From Parapristionchus giblindavisi (taxonomy: Eukaryota; Nematoda; Chromadorea; Rhabditida; Diplogasteridae): a DNA stretch of 64,000 nucleotides. The stretch covers positions 1 to 64,000 of the forward strand of contig CALSFV010000360.1 of assembly GCA_943737045.1 (NCBI GenBank), written 5' to 3'. Under the pieces are notes generated by a model. It was not told the DNA's origin. It worked only from the letters and a program-made list of their open reading frames with translations, and did no database searches. Shown in pieces: positions 24,214-35,334 of this stretch. A program made the position numbers and the translations under genes. Each line of letters begins with the position of its first letter. The stretch's first letter is position 1.

Positions 24214-26698
24214 CTATGAAAGAATATATTGATTAATTATTAATTTATTTTATAATCTTTATTATGTATTTTACCTGAAAGTTTACAAACACTCAATGGG
24301 TCAAGGATTATTATGTTTTATTCTCATCTGAGAAAAGAAAGAAAATGGAGTATGGAACGTATTCACTCGCTGTGATCTTCCTACGTTATTTTCAGAATTG
24401 ATTTTTTAGATTCCTTTAAAAAGTTTTTTCGTAGCTTTGCCCACTCACTACACACTCTCTCATCTAATTGTAACAGAAACAATAATTATTGACAAAAGTG
24501 TTTCGCATACTTTTTTAGATTTAAAAATGGATATAAATGGTCTTTTTCAAGATTATTTCAAAAAATGGGTACAGTAGTGCCTTTTGAAAATGAATTACGT
24601 CCCAAATGACCGCATAACACCCAATATCACTTTTATCCTCAATTTATGAAGTGCTAAAAATATGTTTACAGTGGCGATCGCTTTTTTTTACAAAATTCGG
24701 AATTTTCGAAATTTTTAAAACTTTTTTCCAACAAAAAAAATCCCGTGGTAAATAACTCAAGTTTTACAATGGAATGATAATTTTTGAGAAAAACTATTCA
24801 AGTTCATCCAAAAATTTTAGTCAATATGAAGCATCCCAAAAGGATAAATAATCTGTACTATAAACACATTTTTAATACTTTATTCACTGAGCCTTGCGTT
24901 AATTGGGCGTTATGCGGCGATTTGGAGCTTCGATTTTCCTTTTCCCCCTTTTTTCCAATTTATTTCATGATTTCGTAATGCATTTCGAAAAGGTTAACGT
25001 GAACCATTGAATTTATGAACCTGCATTTCTCCAATGAATCCATGATAACAATCAATGTATGATTTAGATGAAATGAATGGAAATAGAAGAGATAGAAGAA
25101 GAAATGATGAACGAACCATCTAATTATATAGAATTATTAGTATTATTATTCATGAATATTGTTCTGGACACGAAATATTTCTGAAAACGGCGAAAAAATA
25201 TAACAAAAGAACTATGAATTATGAACTATGAATATGAATTAGTTATGGAACGCGATTGAGGTCGTGGTGTCTATTGACTAGTAAGATATTTGGTTGATAA
25301 TCATATCTATTCGAAGGGATGGATGGAATATTCAGAAATGAGAAATGTATCAATTTCAATTAGAAACAAGTGGAGATATTTCACACTAGGGAATACATTT
25401 CATTGGCCTCTTTTCCATTCTATTCCTTCTTCTTCTTCTTCTGTTCTTAATAGATGAGCTAGAATATATGAATGAGAAAGGGCATCTATCTAAGACCAAG
25501 AGAAGAAGATTTATTTGTTCCGTTTACTCTCACCTGATTCCACAATTTCTATTCCGACGTTTATTCAATCAACCAGAAACTAACCAAAAATGGCTCGGAA
25601 CATGTGTGAGAAACGATAACGAACACAATTTGTGAAGAGAAAAGGAATGATTGAATATAACGGAACGGGAAATTGAAGAACATTTAGGAAAGAAAGACTA
25701 TAACGAGAAAGAATAAAAGAAGAGGTAGATGAATAATGATTGATCTTTGACCCGAATGATTGAATAAAGGATAATTAGTTATTGTTGAAGAGTAGATTAG
25801 TTTATATTCGCGCACCCTTTATGTAGATAGAGAGAAGAGACAGAAAGGAGAGGGAGAGGACTGAGGGAGATGGAGGGTGTGAAAGAAGGGAAGGATGGCA
25901 AGGGAGTAGACAAGTGAATGATTTCTATTGTCCTTCTTTGTGAATATCTAATGAGAGATATCTTGTATTGGAGTAAGAAAAGAACCAAAAGAGGAATACT
26001 ACATATGGATCAGTCGAGATACATAATCACTACTCATAATGTCAATTTTGTATCAAACATTACGGTAGACTCCTCTTGATCTGTTTTAAGGAGTCTGAAA
26101 AAAAACGAAAAGTCTTAATATTATATTTACATATGAATTCTTGAGCCGATTGACTGATCAGGTTTGGACACCTTCATCATTTGAATTCTAATCAAATGGA
26201 CTATACAGGAACGTAAATATTTCACTAAACTCTGACTGTTAAATTGATTGGATTAACTTTCATTTGAATTAAGTTACGAAGTTTGAGAATGAAATAGAAG
26301 TTGAATTGATCGAATAAAAGTTTATAAGAATTCTAAAACTATCACATTCTTTTCATTTACTTCTCAAATATTGGAATATTTTAATGGCCCAACTTATTCA
26401 ATTTGTCACATGAATTTTTTTATGGTACCTCAATGTGAAATGTTTAAAAATTCAAATTCATTAATTCGCATTCATTAATTCTATTCTCACAAAGCCAAAA
26501 TGCGCAACGAAAATTGTCTTTCCAATCCCGCTGAATCTACGCCACACACAGTGAATATCTCACATTTTCTAAAATCACTGATGAATGACAGATGATAGAG
26601 AATTAGATATATAAAGAAGAGTTAGATTAAGTCCTCTTTGAGGTTGTATCTATTTACTCTCTTTATTCTTCTTCTTCTCTTTTGTCTTCTTTTAGAGA
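24214..26698. other. 2.5-kb AT-rich region, no gene assigned
   Basis: May include the 5' intron or first exon of the ET-module gene. 24350-25000 has repetitive runs (TTTTTT, AAATTTTCG) resembling dispersed noncoding repeats. 25800-25990 is TC-rich on the minus strand. No RNA gene or conserved motif recognised. Confidence 0.5.
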
Positions 26699-26935
26699 CT
26701 AGCCGCGCCTAACGGCGCGACTATCGGGGGGAAACCCCCCGAACCCCCCCCCCCCCCATATATATATATAAATATATATATATATATTTGGTAATGGTAA
26801 TTGTTTACCGCTAATGCACTGATGCACTGTTGCACTTGCCTTACGTGTCAACGCCGCAACCCCCTCCGCCGCCTGTCCTACGCGACGGAGGGGGTTACGG
26901 CGTAGACACGTAAGGAAAATGTAACAATTCATAAG
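26699..26935 (-). mobile_element. GC-rich repeat with inverted arms and a possible Helitron-like 3' end
   Basis: On the minus strand it ends CGCGCCGTTAGGCGCG-G-CTAG followed by T: a hairpin, then CTAG and a T, reminiscent of Helitron termini, though the hairpin sits only one base from CTAG (usually about 10). Adjacent are G/C homopolymer runs (26727-26757), an AT microsatellite (26758-26789) and an inverted repeat CCTTACGTGTC...GACACGTAAGG with arms around 26841-26876 and 26883-26916. Confidence 0.4.
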
Positions 26936-28310
26936 GAAGATGTTTAAGTAGACCAATATAGTATTACGGGAATTAACGCTAAGACTACAGTAACTAAAGG
27001 AACATTGCTAAGTGTGAATGGTAACTAAATCGATAGAATCTTTAAGTAGATCAATATAGATCTAACTATTGTAGTATCGACCTCTCCTCATGTATTTAGT
27101 AATTCTGTAAAAGTTGCAATCCAGTAATTTCAACTCTATCGTCGCAACATCTTGTCTTAATATGTATTTTTATTGTTCTCTTTTCTCACTTCTTTTCTCT
27201 CTTCTTCAAGATGCGATAAATATCACGCGTGTCGCGTGAGGTTCGAATAAACGGTGGCACATTGAAAAAGTCGAAAATGAGCAGAAGTCATTTTTCGGTA
27301 GTCCATATGGTCCCTAACAAGATAGCAAGAGCTTTTGTGCATATCTTCATTTTTGACGTCGAGAGACGTCGTCAAACTTTTTGGAGGCCGAAATTTGCCA
27401 ACTTTGGAGCTCTGTAGCTCTTCGGGGAGTGGTTTTCGTATCGAGTCGTCAATAGAAGAATTTCCTAGAACGTCCAGGAGAATGAACCTGCATCATTGGC
27501 CGATCGATATTTTAATTAGTATTTTTGTAAATCGATTTTGTTAAATGGCTTTTAACAAAAATCGAAGCCGAAAGTTTTCAATAGCTCGATCGACTCATCT
27601 TGTCGAGAGGAATTCAACGGTATACTGAACGTTTTTGTATGAGGTTGTGCTCGGAAGATATGAGCATTTTAAGATTTTCAATGAGTGCGATCACATGAGA
27701 GAAGAGTGACGCAGCCAGTGATCTACTCACTCGTCTGCCTCGTATGAACAATTCTCCCATTCTCATTAGTTTTACTGTTGTTCTAGTACACCTCTTAGCT
27801 ATTTTTGATAACTTGTGAATATTCATTTCTATAATTCTATTCATAAATCATAGCCAATCAATGAATATTAATATCTTTGAAGGCAAATTACAATACGACA
27901 ACAAAGAGGCTTCAAATTCATAGGTATATTTCATCACACTCTTCCTCGACCACCATCCTAAAACATTGTTTTCCAAAAATTTTCACGTCCTCATTCTCTT
28001 CATTCTTTCCCTCCTCCCTCATCGTCCAGCTCCGAGTCCCCCCGACTCATCCCCAACTCTTCTCTTCCTCGTCCTGTTAAAGTTTACTATGTAAAATTGA
28101 TAAGTTAAAGTGTATTCTCTTTTCTGGTTTCCATAATCACAAACATTTCAATTTGCCTTGTAAATTCATTATTATTTCTTTCAATTTCAACAAAAGAAAA
28201 ACCAGCAAAAGATCACTGCCACGGCGGTTCAATGAAGAGAAATCCCTACATTTAACTTTGGCTTGAAGGCTCTTGCATTACGAAAAATCGGCAAAGTTGA
28301 TTTGCACTGG

Positions 28311-28376
28311 GCGGGATTCGAACCTACGAGGTTCGGATCTCTAAACAAAAGCTCTATCCACTAAGCCATCTAGGCA
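28311..28376 (-). other. tRNA-like segment inside fold-back element 1
   Basis: On the minus strand: TGCCTAGATGGCTTAGTGGA-TAGAGC, then GTAGGTTCGAATCCCGC. This gives a good A-box and B-box (GGTTCGAATCC), but the acceptor ends do not pair and the anticodon stem is poor. Read as a tRNA-derived or SINE-type promoter remnant, not a working tRNA. Confidence 0.6.
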
Positions 28377-28530
28377 TGTCTCGCGAATCGTAAAACTCGA
28401 TGATAGGTCTAGTCAGAAGCGAGCGCCCAGATATACCGTAATCAACTTTTGCGCTGCTCATCATCACTCAGTTTGCGATACTTTCTTTCTCAGGCAAGAG
28501 CTTCTTAGTTACTATCATTGAGCCGCCGTG

Positions 28531-28604
28531 ACTGCGGCAAGGAGGATCGAACCCCTGACCGTCAAAACTAAGCGCCGACATCTTATCCACTACACTACAG
28601 AGAG
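28531..28604 (-). other. Second tRNA-like segment inside element 1
   Basis: Minus strand: CTCTGTAGTGTAGTGGATAA-GATGTC, then GGTCAGGGGTTCGATCCTCC-TTGCCG. A-box- and B-box-like blocks are correctly spaced (D-arm and T-arm of Glu/Asp type). The acceptor stem is not formed. Another tRNA-derived remnant. Confidence 0.55.
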
Positions 28605-30033
28605 ATGTATGGAAGGTTGATAGAAGAGAATATCAACCAATCAGGATGGCTTGTGCTGGAAATAACACGAATTTCACTATCAAAAAAATCTTGAAATGAT
28701 CATATCTTCCGAGCACAACCTCATACAAAAACGGTCAGTATACCGTTGAATTCCTTTCGACAAGATGAGTCGATCGAGCTATAGAAAACCTTCGGCTTCG
28801 ATTTTTGTTAAAAATCATTTAGCAAAATCGATTTACAAAAATACTAATTAAAATGTCGATCGGCCAATGATGCAGGTGCATTCTCCTGGACGTTCTAGGA
28901 AATTCTTCTATTGACGACTCGATACGAAAACCACTCCCCGAAGAGCTACAGAGCTCCAAAGTTGGCAAATTTCGGCCTCCAAAAAGTTTGACGACGTCTC
29001 TCGACGTCAAAAATGAAGATATGCAAAAACGCTCGGGGCTACCTCTTAGTTACCATATAGACTACCAAAAAATGCATTAATATGTGGGGGTCAGAAAATG
29101 TGCCAACCGCCCACGGATTTTACTCGATTCTTCAGTGACACGCGTGATATATTATTATTATTATTATTATAAACTACAACATAGTATCACGGGAGCTAAC
29201 GCTAAGACTACCTTAACTTAATTAACATTGCAAAGTGTGATTGGTAACTAAATCGATAGAATCTTTAAGTAGATCAATATAGATCTAACTATTGTAGCAT
29301 CGACCTCTCCTCATGTATTTAGTAATTCTGTAAAAGTTGCAATCCAGTAATTTCAACTCTATCGTCGCAACATCTTGTCTTAATATGTATTTTTATTGTT
29401 CTCTTTTCTCACTTCTTTTCTCTCTTCTTCAAGATTTTTTGAATTACCATCACATCAGAATTACCATCACATTGAATTACCATCACATCACTTTAATGCA
29501 CTTCCTCATAGTAGACTCGATTCAATCCGATATATATTGAATCAATGCGGACTCCTCCCCCGCTAGGTCTTGCCAACCTATCCTAGATCATATTGATCTT
29601 TGATCTTAGTCTACATATGAAGACCTGCACTCCCCCTCCCTCTTCTCTAACCCCTATTCCTACCACCCACTTTCCCGATTCTCTTATTCACTTATTTATT
29701 CTTTGTTTCAAATGTTGTCACATCTTTATTGGATGTATGATAAATAAATAAATAAATAAAGATGCGATAAATATATTATTATTATTATTATTATAAACTA
29801 CAATATAGTATCACGGGAGCTAACGCTAAGACTACCTTAACTTAAGGAACATTGCAAAGTGTGATTGGTAACTAAATCGATAAAATCTTTAAGTAGATCA
29901 ATATAGATCTAACTATTGTAGCATCGACCTCTCCTCATGTATTTAGAAATTCTGTAAAAGTTGCAATCAAGTAATTTCAACTATATCGTCGCGACTTCTT
30001 AATATCTATATCTATATCTTAATTGTCTTAATA

Positions 30034-31463
30034 TCACGCCTGTCACGAGAGAATCGACCTAAAATGGCTATTTTTCGGAATGGGGCGAAAAACATGAAAT
30101 GAGTTATCATCAGTTTTCGGTACCTCTTGGCATGTCCTACCATCCCCCAAAGTGTCATAGTGTAAATATCATTCTGGGGCACGTTAGTTCAGAGTGTACA
30201 ATAAGGGATGAAGTGAAATCTCCGGTCGGGATTCGAACCCGTACCCTTTGGGAGGAGAGGCGGCCATCTTACCAATGCGCCACGCTTCGATCACCCTTCC
30301 CTCCCTTCTCTACTCACATTATTTCGAACTTACGCGCTGATCATTTTTCCAGTCCGGTTGTCGCAATTTGAATACACCTACTGTTTATAGGCGCTGTATG
30401 CGTAGACCATACCATATATTTCGTACACAATTATTCATTTTGAGATAATTCCTATTTCCCGGCTATTGTACAGACTCTCTTATGATTGAACTAACGTGGG
30501 GGCTCCCTACACCGTGTCGGTCATCCGGGAGCCCAACTTTGGACTCAAATATCTCGGTTCAGGTGCATTGCCAGAGGGAAACCCCCGCTATTTTTCCGTG
30601 CTCTATCGATCTAAACAAACCAGAGTTCACGAAAGTGCTTCCGAACAGCGCTACACTCTAGGCCATATTACTCAAAACCTGTCGATTCGGCGCGGACGAG
30701 CCTGAAATATGTTATGTAACTTTTCGAGGGCTACAAAATGAGTGGTTTACGAAAAAAATATGTTAATGCGTTCGTATGGTTCATCCCCTTGTTAATTTCC
30801 TGGAGATTTGAAGTCATTTTCACCCAACCACAATCTATCGTTTCACACACTCTCTCGCCAATTCTTTTCATTCCATTCTACACCGCACGATCTCGAGCGC
30901 GCGGTGCGGAATGAAACATATCGTTTTCTCCCTCCTCTTCCCTGTATTTCTTTCACTCTCCGGCGAGAGAGTGTGTGAAACGAGAGATTGTGGGTGGCGA
31001 AAATGACTTCAAATCATCATGAAATTTTCAAGGGGATCAACCATACGCATTAACGTATTTTTTTCGTAAACCACTCATTTTGTAGCCCTCGAAAAGTTAC
31101 ATAACATATTTCAGGCTCGTCCGCGCCGAATCGACAGGTTTTGAGTAATATGGCCTAGAGTGTAGCGCTGTTCGGAAGCACTTTCGTGAACTCTGGTTTG
31201 TTTAGATCGATAGAGCACGGAAAAATAGCGGGGGTTTCCCCCGTGCATTTTTTTCACAGAAACGCACCTGAACCGAGATATTTGAGTTCAAAGTTGGGTT
31301 CCCGGATTACCGACCCGGTGTAGGGAGCCCCAGAATGAAATTTACACAATAGCACTTTGGTGGATGGTAGGACATGCCTAAACAAGAATAAAACTGGAGA
31401 GAACTTGTTTTGTAATTTTTCTCAATTCCGATTGTTAGGTCGATTCTCTCGTGACAGGCGTGA
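30034..31463. mobile_element. Fold-back element 2, TA target, with nested insertion
   Basis: Ends TCACGCCTGTCACGAGAGAA / TTCTCTCGTGACAGGCGTGA flanked by TA. The target sequence GTCTTAATATGTATTTTTATTG is intact at 27153 and 29377, proving insertion. Long arms meet near 30890 around a GC-rich palindrome (CACCGCACGATCTCGAGCGCGCGGTGCGG). The left arm is interrupted by a nested 0.3-kb insertion at 30180-30498. No transposase. Confidence 0.87.
30180..30498. mobile_element. Nested 0.3-kb element carrying a tRNA-like segment
   Basis: Splits the left arm of fold-back element 2. The opposite arm keeps the uninterrupted complement (GGGAGCCCCAGAATG), so the boundaries are visible: CTGGGG | CACGTTAGTTCA ... 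TGAACTAACGTG | GGGGCTCC. This implies a duplicated GGGG target. At 30222-30293 on the minus strand is a tRNA-like block (GTGGCGCATTGGTAAGATGG ... ACGGGTTCGAATCCCGACCG) with good A- and B-boxes. Confidence 0.7.
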
Positions 31464-31629
31464 TATGTATTTTTATTGTTCTCTTTTCTCTCTTCTCCAA
31501 GATGCGATAAATATATTACTATTATTATAAACTACAATATAGTATCACGGGAACTACCGCTAAGACTACCTCAACTAAAGAAACTTTGCTAAGTATGAAT
31601 GGTAACTGAATCAATATAGTCTTTATGTA

Positions 31630-33130
31630 CAGGGTGCGCCATAATTACCCGGACTGATTTCACCATTATGATTCCCATGTCCCCAATGCATATGCGCAAC
31701 CCCTATTGTAGCATCATAACGAGTGATCATTGGCCACTCCCTATTCAAGGGTTTAAGTCATTTAGTCAAGTCTTCTAGTAATGAGAAAGTCATATCGACA
31801 ACGACTTCTCAAGTGTACAAGAACAAAATGTTCTCAAGTGTACAACAACAAAATGACATCGTTCATCAGCTCGGCGTTCACGAGTCGGATGTATGCGATA
31901 CCGGTATCAGGTATCAAAATCTTGGTACTAACGAGGAACGTCCTGACAGAGGTAGACCGAACTCAGTTTCCTCCGCTACTAACCGAAGGCGCACCCGAAA
32001 GATGGTGTTTCGAAAGCGCAAGAGGAGCATCGCGACTCTCGATATCTCGAACACTTCCGTTCGTCATCTTCTCAAGTCTCTGCTGACTCTTCCCCGTTGC
32101 AAGTATCGTAAACTGTATGAACCGAATGAACGGCAGATCAAGCACAGCTGAGAACGGCACCCTCAACAGTTTCAGCGTTGCGCCAGGTCCGCGCATTTCA
32201 GAACGATGTTCAGCGCATAGGTGGGCGCAGCGAAAACGAATATTTTTTTGCGCAGAGCCTTGCCTTCTCATGGGGGACTTGCGCATAGCCTTGCCTCGCG
32301 AAAATCGGACAATTTCCAGTCGAATTCGTCAAAAAATAGCCATGCGCACAGCCTTGCCTTACCCTTCCCCGGTTTGCGCATAGCCTTTCCCCAAACGTGC
32401 CCACCTATGGTTCAGCGATAAGAATATCTTACCTTCGAAAAAGCAACCTGAATATCAAGAACATCAGAATAATTACCTCTGATCCTGAAGAATACTACAA
32501 GAGAGCGGGGGTCATGGTTAATATCAGTCATCCACAATAAGCCAAGGTTTTAGCTGCTGTTTGCCCAACTTGAAAGTCCACTCTCATTTTTGCCACTCCA
32601 TGCATCTAGATCAATAAGGCGTATTATACCAAGCACATCCTCCAAGATGCGCTTTTACTCCGATACCATACCCACTTCGATCATGACCGCTAGATCTTTC
32701 AGTAAGATTCTGTCGTCAATCACATGAAAAAGTTCACCCAGTCGTGGTTTTTTTCAAATGAACTCGGCTAAATTCATCACACTGAATGGCTTCCTAATTC
32801 CCCCGATCTCAACCTCCTCGACTGAAGTGTTTGGAGGAGTGGTAGGCCAAGATGTCCTCTACCAAGCACCAGACCCTCGACTCCCTCAAGGCTCCCCTTC
32901 TCAAGGCATGGGACGAACTCAATGACAATTGCTCGCGGGAATAGGCAGTCGCATATGAGAAGAGACTCAAGGCCTGTGTCAGGGCTAAAAGAGACCACAA
33001 CGAGATTCGTTAGTACATTAGTGCTGCCCATATTCTTGGTAAGCTTTACCTTGAACCATATCACTCAGGTCACATTTCCAAGGGGAGATTCATATGAAGA
33101 CAACAGTCCGGGTAATTATGGCGCACCCTG
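31630..33130 (+). mobile_element. Mariner-like element with dead transposase
   Basis: 1501 bp flanked by TA. Ends CAGGGTGCGCCATAATTACC and its complement GGTAATTATGGCGCACCCTG. The internal transposase is broken by stops and frame changes, but the catalytic-domain signature EWLPNSPDLNLLD is readable at 32781-32819, close to the mariner W-P-N-S-P-D-L-N consensus, with LDSLKAPLLKAWDELNDN just downstream in another frame. An N-terminal helix-turn-helix remnant may lie at 31780-32150. It contains a nested MITE at 32215-32408. Confidence 0.85.
32215..32408. mobile_element. MITE with CATAGGTGGGC...GCCCACCTATG ends (copy 1)
   Basis: Nested inside the mariner-like element. GCGCATAGGTGGGCGC at the left, GTGCCCACCTATGG at the right. 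The interior repeats GCGCAnAGCCTTGCCTT several times. Same family at 45207-45317 and 54513-54707. Confidence 0.8.
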
Positions 33131-33662
33131 TAGATCAATATAGTATCACGGGAACTAACGCTAAGATTACCTTAAATAGGAACTTTGCTACCTCTGAATG
33201 GTAACTGAATCGATAGAATGAATAAGTATACCAATATAGTATCACGGGAACTAACGCTAAGACTACCTTAACTAAAGAAACATTGCTAAGTATGAATGGT
33301 AACTGAATCAATATAATCTTCATGTAGATCAATAAAGTATCACGGGAACTAACGCTAAGATTACCTTAAATAGGAACTTTGCTACGTCTGAATGGTAACT
33401 GAATCGATAGAATGAATAAGTATACCAATATAGTATCACGGGAACTAACGCTAAGACTACCTTAACTAAAGAAACATTGCTAAGTATGAATGGTAACTCA
33501 ATCGATAGAATCGTTAAGTAGATCAATATAGCATCACAGGAACTAACCCTAACATTACCTTAAATAGGAACTTTTGCTACGTGTGAATGGTAACTGAATC
33601 GATAGAATATTTAAGTAGATCAATATAGTGTCACGGGAACTAACGCTAAGACTACCTTACTA

Positions 33663-33784
33663 TGGTGTTGAAATCCATGCATGATCACGGCTAATCAATG
33701 CATGATTCAAGTATTTTCCATGCATGATCATGCCATTAATTGCACGCATTTTACTTGAATCATGCATGGATTCAAACACCTGAG
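33663..33784. mobile_element. Palindromic ATGCATGATC MITE inserted in the 98-bp repeat
   Basis: Interrupts one repeat unit: ...GACTACCTTA | CTATGGTGTTGAAATCCATG ... CATGGATTCAAACACCTGAG | TTAACTAAAG... The undisturbed unit reads ACCTTAACTAAAG, so a TTA (or TA) target duplication is visible. About 120 bp. Confidence 0.85.
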
Positions 33785-33845
33785 TTAACTAAAGAAACAT
33801 TGCTAAGTATGAATGGTAACTGAATCGATAGAATCATTAAGTATA

Positions 33846-34981
33846 ACACGCCTGTCACGAGAGAATTGAGCTAAATTTACAATTCATGGGAATAGAGCGA
33901 AAATGGTGAAATGAGTTAGGACCATTTTTGGTCATCTCTAGGCATGCCCTAACAGCCCATAAAGTTTCAGTATTCAATTTTCATTTTTGGGCCCAATACA
34001 CCGGTTCAGTATGGTCAAGTCCCAACTTTGAACACGAATTTCTCGCTTCTGGTGCGTTTTAGCGAAAAGTGTCACAAGAGTGACCCCCGATCTTTTTTCG
34101 AGCTCTATCGATCTAAACAAACCAGAGGTCCAGAAAATGTCTCAGAACAGAGCTACACTTCGAAGCAAATAACTCAAAAATTTAGGAAAAGGAGGTGCTC
34201 TTCTTCCAGTATGTTATTAAGTTTTTCATGCGCTTTCGAATGAGGGGCTTGCGAAAAAAATACGTTAATGCGTTCGTACGGTTCATCCCCTTGGAAATTT
34301 CCTGATGATATGAAGTCATTTTCGCCACCAACAATCTCTCGTTTCACACACTCTCTCACCCATTCCTTTTCATTCCATCCCATTCCATTCTGCACCGCAC
34401 GGTCTCGAGCGCGCGGTGCGGAATGAAACATATCGTTTTCTCCCTTTCTCTTCCCTGTATTTCTTTCACTCACCGGCGAGAGAGTGTGTGAATTGAGAGA
34501 TTATGGTTGGGCGAAAATGACTTCAAATCATCAGGAAATTAACAAGGGGATGAACCATAAGAACGCATTAACGTATTTTTTTCGCAAGCCCCTCATTCGA
34601 AAGCGCATGAAAAACTTAATAACATACTGGAAGAAGAGCACCTCCTTTTCCTAAATTTTTGAGTTATTTGCTTCAAAGTGTAACTCTGTTCTGAAACATT
34701 TTCATGACTTCTGGTTTGTTTAGATCGATAGAGCTCGAAAAAAGATCAAGGGTCACTCTTGTGACACTTTTTCGCTAAAACGCACCAGAAGCGAGAAATT
34801 TGTGCTCAAAGTTGGGACTTCACCTTACCGAACCGGTGTATCGAGCCCCAAAATAAAAATTGCATAATGAGACTTTGAGGGCTGGTAGGGCATGCCTAGA
34901 GATGTCCAAAAATGGTCCTAACTCATTTCACCATTTTTCTTCATTCCCACTCTCAGCTCAATTCTCTCGTGACAGGCGTGA
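33846..34981. mobile_element. Fold-back element 3, same family as element 2
   Basis: Ends ACACGCCTGTCACGAGAGAA (first base changed) / TTCTCTCGTGACAGGCGTGA flanked by TA. Long arms converge on a GC-rich core at about 34395-34425 almost identical to that of element 2 (TCTCGAGCGCGCGGTGCGGAATG). Shorter (1136 bp) because it lacks the nested tRNA-like insertion. No transposase. Confidence 0.85.
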
Positions 34982-35055
34982 TAAGTATCTATAGATCAAT
35001 ATAGCATCACGGGAACTAACGCGAAGACAACCTTAACTAAAGAAACTTTGCTAAG

Positions 35056-35334
35056 TATGTACACACTGAGAATGAATTTACTTACTATTAAGTCACTCAC
35101 TCACTAACTTAGGGGTACCATGTGAGTAGACGCTGTATAGTAAGTCATTTGGATTCGCTAGCATGGTAAGTCAATCCAATTGACTTACTCTACTCCCCTC
35201 TCCCACGTGAACTAATCGTTTAGTCGAATTGACTTACATATAAGTGAATTGCATTCACTAGGGGGAATAAGTGAATAGACGCTTAGTGACTTGAGCTAGT
35301 GAATGAGTTACTAAGTCAATTCATTCTCAGTGCA
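35056..35334. mobile_element. MITE with CACTGAGAATGAATT ends
   Basis: Left CACTGAGAATGAATTTACTTA, right TAAGTCAATTCATTCTCAGTG, about 280 bp, interrupting the 98-bp repeat at CTAAGTATG. The interior is made of AGTCA/AGTGA-type short repeats. Its right end abuts the second mariner-like element. Confidence 0.75.

Larger units (their letters stand above)
27223..29147. mobile_element. Fold-back element 1, long terminal inverted repeats, TA target
   Basis: Ends TCACGCGTGTC / GACACGCGTGA flanked by TA on both sides. Arms of roughly 450 bp (27223-27680 versus 28690-29147) are inverted copies, for example GTCGTCAAACTTTTTGGAGG and its complement at 28976-28995. The empty site GATAAATATATTATTATT exists at 29767-29784, so the insertion and the TA duplication are directly readable. 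The interior carries two tRNA-like segments. No transposase seen, so presumably mobilised in trans. Confidence 0.85.

Noticed and set aside
28311..28376. A functional tRNA on the minus strand
   Set aside because: A- and B-boxes are good but acceptor and anticodon stems do not pair.
27229..29010. Paired open frames (TSRDVVKLFGGRNLPTLELC) on opposite strands
   Set aside because: They are the two inverted arms of fold-back element 1; no start, splice or domain support.
31723..32404. Overlapping plus- and minus-strand frames as new genes
   Set aside because: They fall inside the dead mariner-like element and its nested MITE; the frames cross the MITE border without homology.
33135..33526. Two near-identical 65-residue minus-strand frames (VILYWYTYSFYRFSYHS)
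   Set aside because: They are the 98-bp tandem repeat read in one frame, hence the similarity.
33139..33660. CRISPR-like array of regularly spaced repeats
   Set aside because: The whole 98-bp unit repeats with no unique spacers, and the genome is eukaryotic.
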